Source: Planctomycetota bacterium | GTDB lineage: Bacteria > Planctomycetota > UBA1135 > UBA2386 | Direction of reading: 5' to 3' | DNA: 64,000 bases | NCBI GenBank assembly: GCA_016794425.1 | Contig: JAEUHR010000044.1 | Coordinates: 62,001 to 126,000 of the forward strand | In this document: positions 59,444 to 64,000 of the stretch, piece by piece | How the letters are laid out: the number at the start of each line of letters is the position of its first letter | Numbering within the stretch: the first letter of the stretch is position 1 | Made by a program: the position numbers and the translations under genes | Notes under the pieces: model-generated | Seen by the model: only the letters and a program-made list of their open reading frames with translations | Told to the model about the DNA's origin: nothing | The model's database searches: none

Positions 59444-60450
59444 ATGGTGTTCCACGACCAGCCCGACGCCGTCGACCGCGAGTTCGACCGCAGCCTGCGA
59501 CCGGGCTCGTTCGGCGAGTTCGTCGGCCAGGACCAGATCCGCGACAACCTCGCGATCGCGATCCGGGCCGCGCGCGAACGGCAGGAACCGCTCGACCACG
59601 TGCTGCTGTGCGGGCCGCCGGGCCTCGGCAAGACCACGCTGGCGCACCTGATCGCGCACGGCATGGGCACCGACGTCGTGATCACGTCGGGGCCCGCACT
59701 CGGCGCGCCGAAGGACCTCGCCGGCACGCTGACGCGCCTGCAGCGCGACCAGGTGCTGTTCGTCGACGAGATCCACCGGCTGCCGAAAGCGCTCGAGGAG
59801 TACCTCTACTCGGCGATGGAGGACCACGCGATCGACGTCGTGCTGGACCCCGGCCCCAGCGGCCGCAGCGTGCGCCTCGGCGTGCAGCCGTTCACGCTGG
59901 TCGGCGCAACGACGCGCGAAGGCCTGCTGACGGCGCCGTTCCGGTCGCGCTTCGGCATCGTCGAGCGGCTCGAGCCGTATCCGATCCCCGACCTCGAACA
60001 GATCCTGCTGCGCGCCGCGCGGCGCCTGCAGGTCGAAGTCGAACCGGCGGCGGCAAGGCTGTGCGCGCAGCGCAGCCGCGGCACGCCGCGCATGGCGCTG
60101 CGGATCCTGCGCCGGGTGCGCGACCTGGCCCAGGTCACCGGCAAGGCACTGATCGACCCCACGACCGCGCAGCAGGCCGTGGACCGGTTGCGCATCGACC
60201 ACCTCGGGCTCGAGGAGGTCGACCGCAAGCTGCTGCGCGCGCTGATCCAGCGCGGCGACGCAGTCGGCCTGAAGACGCTGGCGGCGATGGTCGACGAGGC
60301 CGAGGACACGATCGAAGAAGTGCTCGAGCCGCACCTGATCCGCTGTGGCCTGCTGGCGCGCACCGCGCGCGGCCGCGTCGCGACGCCGCTGGCCTGGACC
60401 CACCTCGGCGAACCGCCACCGCGCGCCGGCACCGGCGAGCTGCCGTTCGC

Positions 60451-60454
<4 letters not shown>
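59444..60454 (+). CDS. ruvB: Holliday junction branch migration ATPase
   Basis: 336 residues. AAA+ ATPase with RPGSFGEFVGQDQIRDNL, Walker A GPPGLGKTTLAHLI, Walker B VLFVDEIHRLPKALEEYLYSAMED, sensor TLVGATTREGLLTAPFRSRFG and the C-terminal winged helix QRGDAVGLKTLAAMVDEAEDTIEE. It drives branch migration with RuvA. ruvA and ruvC are not adjacent. TACGAT lies 15 nt before the ATG. The stop overlaps tgt in GTGA. Confidence 0.96.
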
Positions 60455-61529
<1,075 letters not shown>

Positions 61530-61533
<4 letters not shown>

Positions 61534-62714
61534 AGCTGCTGCACGCCCTGTCCTCTCCGCTGCTGGCCGTCGCGCTGGCGGCGCAGTCGCCCACGACGCT
61601 CACGCTCGGCACCTGGAACCTCGAGTTCCTCGGCTCGCCGGGCAACTACCGGCAAGACCTGCCGCTGCGCGACGACGCCGACTTCGCGGCGATCGGTGCG
61701 CGCATCCGCGAACTGGGCGTCGACGTGCTCGCCGTGCAGGAGATCAACGACGAGGCGTCGCTGCTGAAGGTCGCCGCCGGCGCCGGTCCGACGTGGCAGT
61801 CACTGCTCGGCACGACCGGTGGCTGGGACGACGGCGTCACCGCGCAGCGCATCGGCTTCCTGTGGAACAGCGACGTCGTCGAACTGCTCGGCGCCGAGGA
61901 ACTGCTCGGCCTGCCGCGCGAGAAGAACGGCGTGCCGATCTTCCACCGCGTGCCGGTGACGGCCTGGTTCCGCGTCAAGGCGACCGGCTTCGACTTCCGC
62001 GCGATCACCGTGCACCTGAAGGCCGGCCAGAAGGACAAGGACGACGAGAAGCGGCGCCTGGAGGCGACCGAGCTGCACCGCTGGCTGTCGCAGCTGCGCA
62101 CCGGCGCGACCGAGGACCAGGACTACGTCGTGCTCGGCGACTTCAACAGCAGCTACGGCACCGGCCCCGAGCAGCTGCTCGAGCAGGGTGACGTCGTGCG
62201 CTACGTCGACCAGCCGCAGCCGGCGCCGACGATCCAGCACTTCGCCGAACCGATCGACCAGATCGCGCCGGGCCCCGGCTTCGCCGAACTGCGCCGCGGT
62301 TCGTACCGCGTGCACGCCGAACACGGCGGTCTCGACAAGGCCGCCTGGCGCAAGACCTACAGCGACCACTACGCGGTCACCGTGCAGATCGACGCCGCCG
62401 TCGACGCCGACCCGAACGCGACGTTCCGCCGCGGCGGCGCCGAGTGGAGCCTGCCGGCCACGCGCCGGCCGACGCCGCCGCCGGTGGCCGAACCGAAGCC
62501 CGCCCCCGCGGCACCGCGCGCGGTCGGCAAGGCGCAGCAGTGGCCGCCCGCGGTCGGCAGCGCGATCCAGGTGCGCATCATGGACGGCACGCACTACACG
62601 GGCCGGCTGCACCAGCCGCTGCCGGAAGGTCCGACCGGCTGGCTCGTGCTCGAGACCGAAGGCGCGCTGCGCGCGGTGCCGTTCGGCCAGATCGCCTGGA
62701 TCAACCTGCAGTAG
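61530..62714 (+). CDS. Secreted EEP-family nuclease/phosphatase with small C-terminal beta domain
   Basis: 394 residues. A signal peptide (LSSPLLAVALAAQS) precedes the endonuclease/exonuclease/phosphatase fold: LGTWNLEFLG, VLAVQEINDEASL, ITVHLKAG, VVLGDFNSSYG and YSDHYAV, which supply the metal Glu, the DxN pair and the final DH. A Pro/Ala-rich linker leads to ~50 residues (SAIQVRIMDGTHYTGRL...GWLVLETEGALRAVPFGQIAWINL) that look like a five-stranded Sm-like or SH3-like barrel. Start overlaps tgt (ATGA), although a secreted nuclease is functionally distant from it. Confidence 0.83.
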
Positions 62715-63021
62715 CGTTCCGCACCGGCCGGCCCCACATCGGCGTGCGGCGCAGCGGACTGCGCGTCGACGCGTCCACCGGCACCGCGGTGCGCGCCGGC
62801 ACGGCGGCCGGCCGCCGCGTGAAGTGGTGCGCGCTCCAGGCGCGGCCGCTGCGCAGACGGCGCTGCGGCTCCGGTCGCGCCGCGCGCTGCGCCGACGCCT
62901 CGACGACCGCGCTGGCGGCCGGCGTCACCGGCAGGCGGGAAGGACGCCGGAAGTGCCGACCCGACTGGGCCGACAGCGACGCGGTCAGGGTGACGAGGAC
63001 GATCAGCAGCCAGGCTCGCAT
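62701..63021 (-). CDS. Small Arg/Pro-rich secreted protein
   Basis: 106 residues. MRAWLLIVLVTLTASLSAQ is a good signal peptide; the rest is Arg-, Pro- and Ala-rich and low in complexity. It fills an otherwise empty 364-base interval and overlaps the end of the nuclease gene by 14 bp on the opposite strand. No Shine-Dalgarno; a -10-like TACCCT lies about 30 nt upstream. The gene is plausible because of the signal peptide, but the mature part gives no family. Confidence 0.5.
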   Translation of the reverse strand: MRAWLLIVLVTLTASLSAQSGRHFRRPSRLPVTPAASAVVEASAQRAARPEPQRRLRSGRAWSAHHFTRRPAAVPARTAVPVDASTRSPLRRTPMWGRPVRNATAG

Positions 63022-63078
63022 CGGGTCTCGCGGGGGAACGGGGTTGCGGAAGGGTACCACATGCGGCGCGGCGTGCGG

Positions 63079-64000
63079 TCAGAACACGAGTTCGGCGCGC
63101 AGCGTCGCGACCAGCGCGTCGTCGAGGCCCGGATCGCCGCCGGGGTTCACGATCCACTGCAGGTCGGGCTTCAGGCTGAACGCGGGGGTCACCTGCACCT
63201 TGTAGAACAGCTCGACCGCGGTCTCGTCGCCGTCGAAGCCGGCGCCGTCCTCGTCGCTGAGCACGGCGTGCGTGATCAGCACGCCGAGCACGTCGAAGTC
63301 GCGCTGTGCCAGCGCGCCGGTCCAGGTCAGCCCGACCTCGGCGTGTTGCGCGACCTCGGCCACGTCGCCGTCGCCGACGCCGACATAGCACATGCCACCC
63401 ACCCCCTGCACATCCTCGGCATCGTCCGGCCGCTCGCGCCACAGGCGCTGGTCGAGCACCGCATAGCCGCCCACGACGCCGCGTTCGGTGCCGCCGTCGA
63501 AGCGATCGAACCGCGCCGAGTGGTACCAGGCACCGACCGCGAGCCGGCCCGAGCCCCAGGTGCCGCCGCCGACCCAGGCCCGCGACAGCTCGCAGACGCC
63601 CAAGCAGTCGTCGCCGTGCTCGGCGTCGAAGAAGCCGGACAGCCCGTGTCGGCCGGTGCGCACGCCGTAGGCGCCGTCGCCGTCGAACACGCCGAGGCCC
63701 AGGTGCCACAGTTCGCCCGGCTGCCAGGCGAGCACCAGCGCGGTGGCCGGGTCCGGATAGGTCGGGTAGCCGAGGATCGTCGGCGTGATCGCGGCCGAGC
63801 TGTTGACGAACTCGCCGCCTTCCTCGGTGAACGCGAACTCGCTGTTGAAGTCGACCTTGCCGAACTTCACGCGCAGCGCGTCGCCGACCCAGGTCTCGAG
63901 CCACGCCTCCGCGAGCTGGTCGGTGTCGGGCGCCTGCAGGTTCGAGAACGCCTGCACGTCGCCGACGTCGTCGCTGGGGTCGCGGCCCTGGATCGAGTAG
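63079..64000 (-). CDS. OprB-like carbohydrate-selective porin (N-terminus outside window)
   Basis: The last 307 residues of a beta-barrel protein; the frame is open at the right edge. GDVQAFSNLQAPDTDQLAEAWLETWVGDALRVKFGKVDFNSEFAF is the OprB hallmark, followed by alternating hydrophobic strands, WHLGLGVFDGDGAYG, GLTWTGAL and the C-terminal FYKVQVTPAFSLKPDLQWIVNPGG...LRAELVF ending in Phe, the outer-membrane sorting signal. Substrate unknown, commonly sugars. Confidence 0.85.
   Translation of the reverse strand, partial: YSIQGRDPSDDVGDVQAFSNLQAPDTDQLAEAWLETWVGDALRVKFGKVDFNSEFAFTEEGGEFVNSSAAITPTILGYPTYPDPATALVLAWQPGELWHLGLGVFDGDGAYGVRTGRHGLSGFFDAEHGDDCLGVCELSRAWVGGGTWGSGRLAVGAWYHSARFDRFDGGTERGVVGGYAVLDQRLWRERPDDAEDVQGVGGMCYVGVGDGDVAEVAQHAEVGLTWTGALAQRDFDVLGVLITHAVLSDEDGAGFDGDETAVELFYKVQVTPAFSLKPDLQWIVNPGGDPGLDDALVATLRAELVF

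Overview
The window is a compact, very GC-rich bacterial chromosome segment in which almost every third codon position is G or C and TGA is the dominant stop. It most resembles a deep-branching member of the Planctomycetota. The clues are an ECF sigma factor translationally coupled to a Ser/Thr kinase with a C-terminal sensor region, a SpoVG with an inserted zinc ribbon, DUF1080 proteins, HEAT-repeat secreted proteins with Gly/Pro-rich linkers, and many lipoproteins. UppP, an OprB-type porin and a DUF3187 protein indicate a diderm envelope. The phylum-level placement is inference; no rRNA is present.

Layout. 0-2.5 kb: a TPR-DUF2325 protein, then a 28-bp element at 2405-2432 that looks like the chromosomal dif site, between two convergent genes. 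2.5-13.9 kb: envelope lipoproteins, purC-purE-mtnA, uppP-ald, an unknown lipoprotein pair, a tRNA-Val with CCA encoded, a roughly 0.6-kb gene-poor patch, and a PaaZ-type aldehyde dehydrogenase. 14-20 kb: a chain of overlapping minus-strand genes (TPR lipoprotein, galE, HEAT-like lipoprotein, DUF366, UPF0104 membrane protein, PfkB kinase). 20-29.3 kb: an inositol-monophosphatase-type enzyme, a tandem pair of secreted HEAT proteins separated by a strong hairpin, a membrane protein with a spermidine-synthase-like domain, a secreted esterase-like protein and a purM remnant. 29.3-36 kb: dxr-rseP-ubiA-like, a SHOCT-like coiled-coil protein, a CCA-adding enzyme family member and a small membrane protein.

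36-49 kb: sigma factor/kinase, alpha/beta hydrolase, an aroD-aroE fusion, a DUF2520 protein, spoVG, ispE, a folK-panC fusion, pssA, rsmE and an oxidoreductase. 49-54 kb: a nucleotide-sugar cluster of two epimerases and rfbA, rfbD and rfbB, without rfbC. 54-64 kb: a HEAT/CAP-domain pair, a di-heme cytochrome c peroxidase-like protein, a double DUF1080 protein, a truncated haemoglobin, ruvB-tgt-nuclease, and a truncated OprB-like porin at the edge. No IS element, CRISPR array, prophage or defence locus was found.

Two properties cut across the window. Genes within transcription units overlap constantly through ATGA or GTGA stop/start junctions. In addition, about seventeen genes carry a TAnnnT-type -10 hexamer only 6-10 nt before the start codon with no Shine-Dalgarno sequence, which implies widespread leaderless transcripts. 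In three places the stop codon of the upstream gene forms the first half of that -10 box. In one place two divergent genes share one nearly palindromic -10 element in a 23-bp gap.
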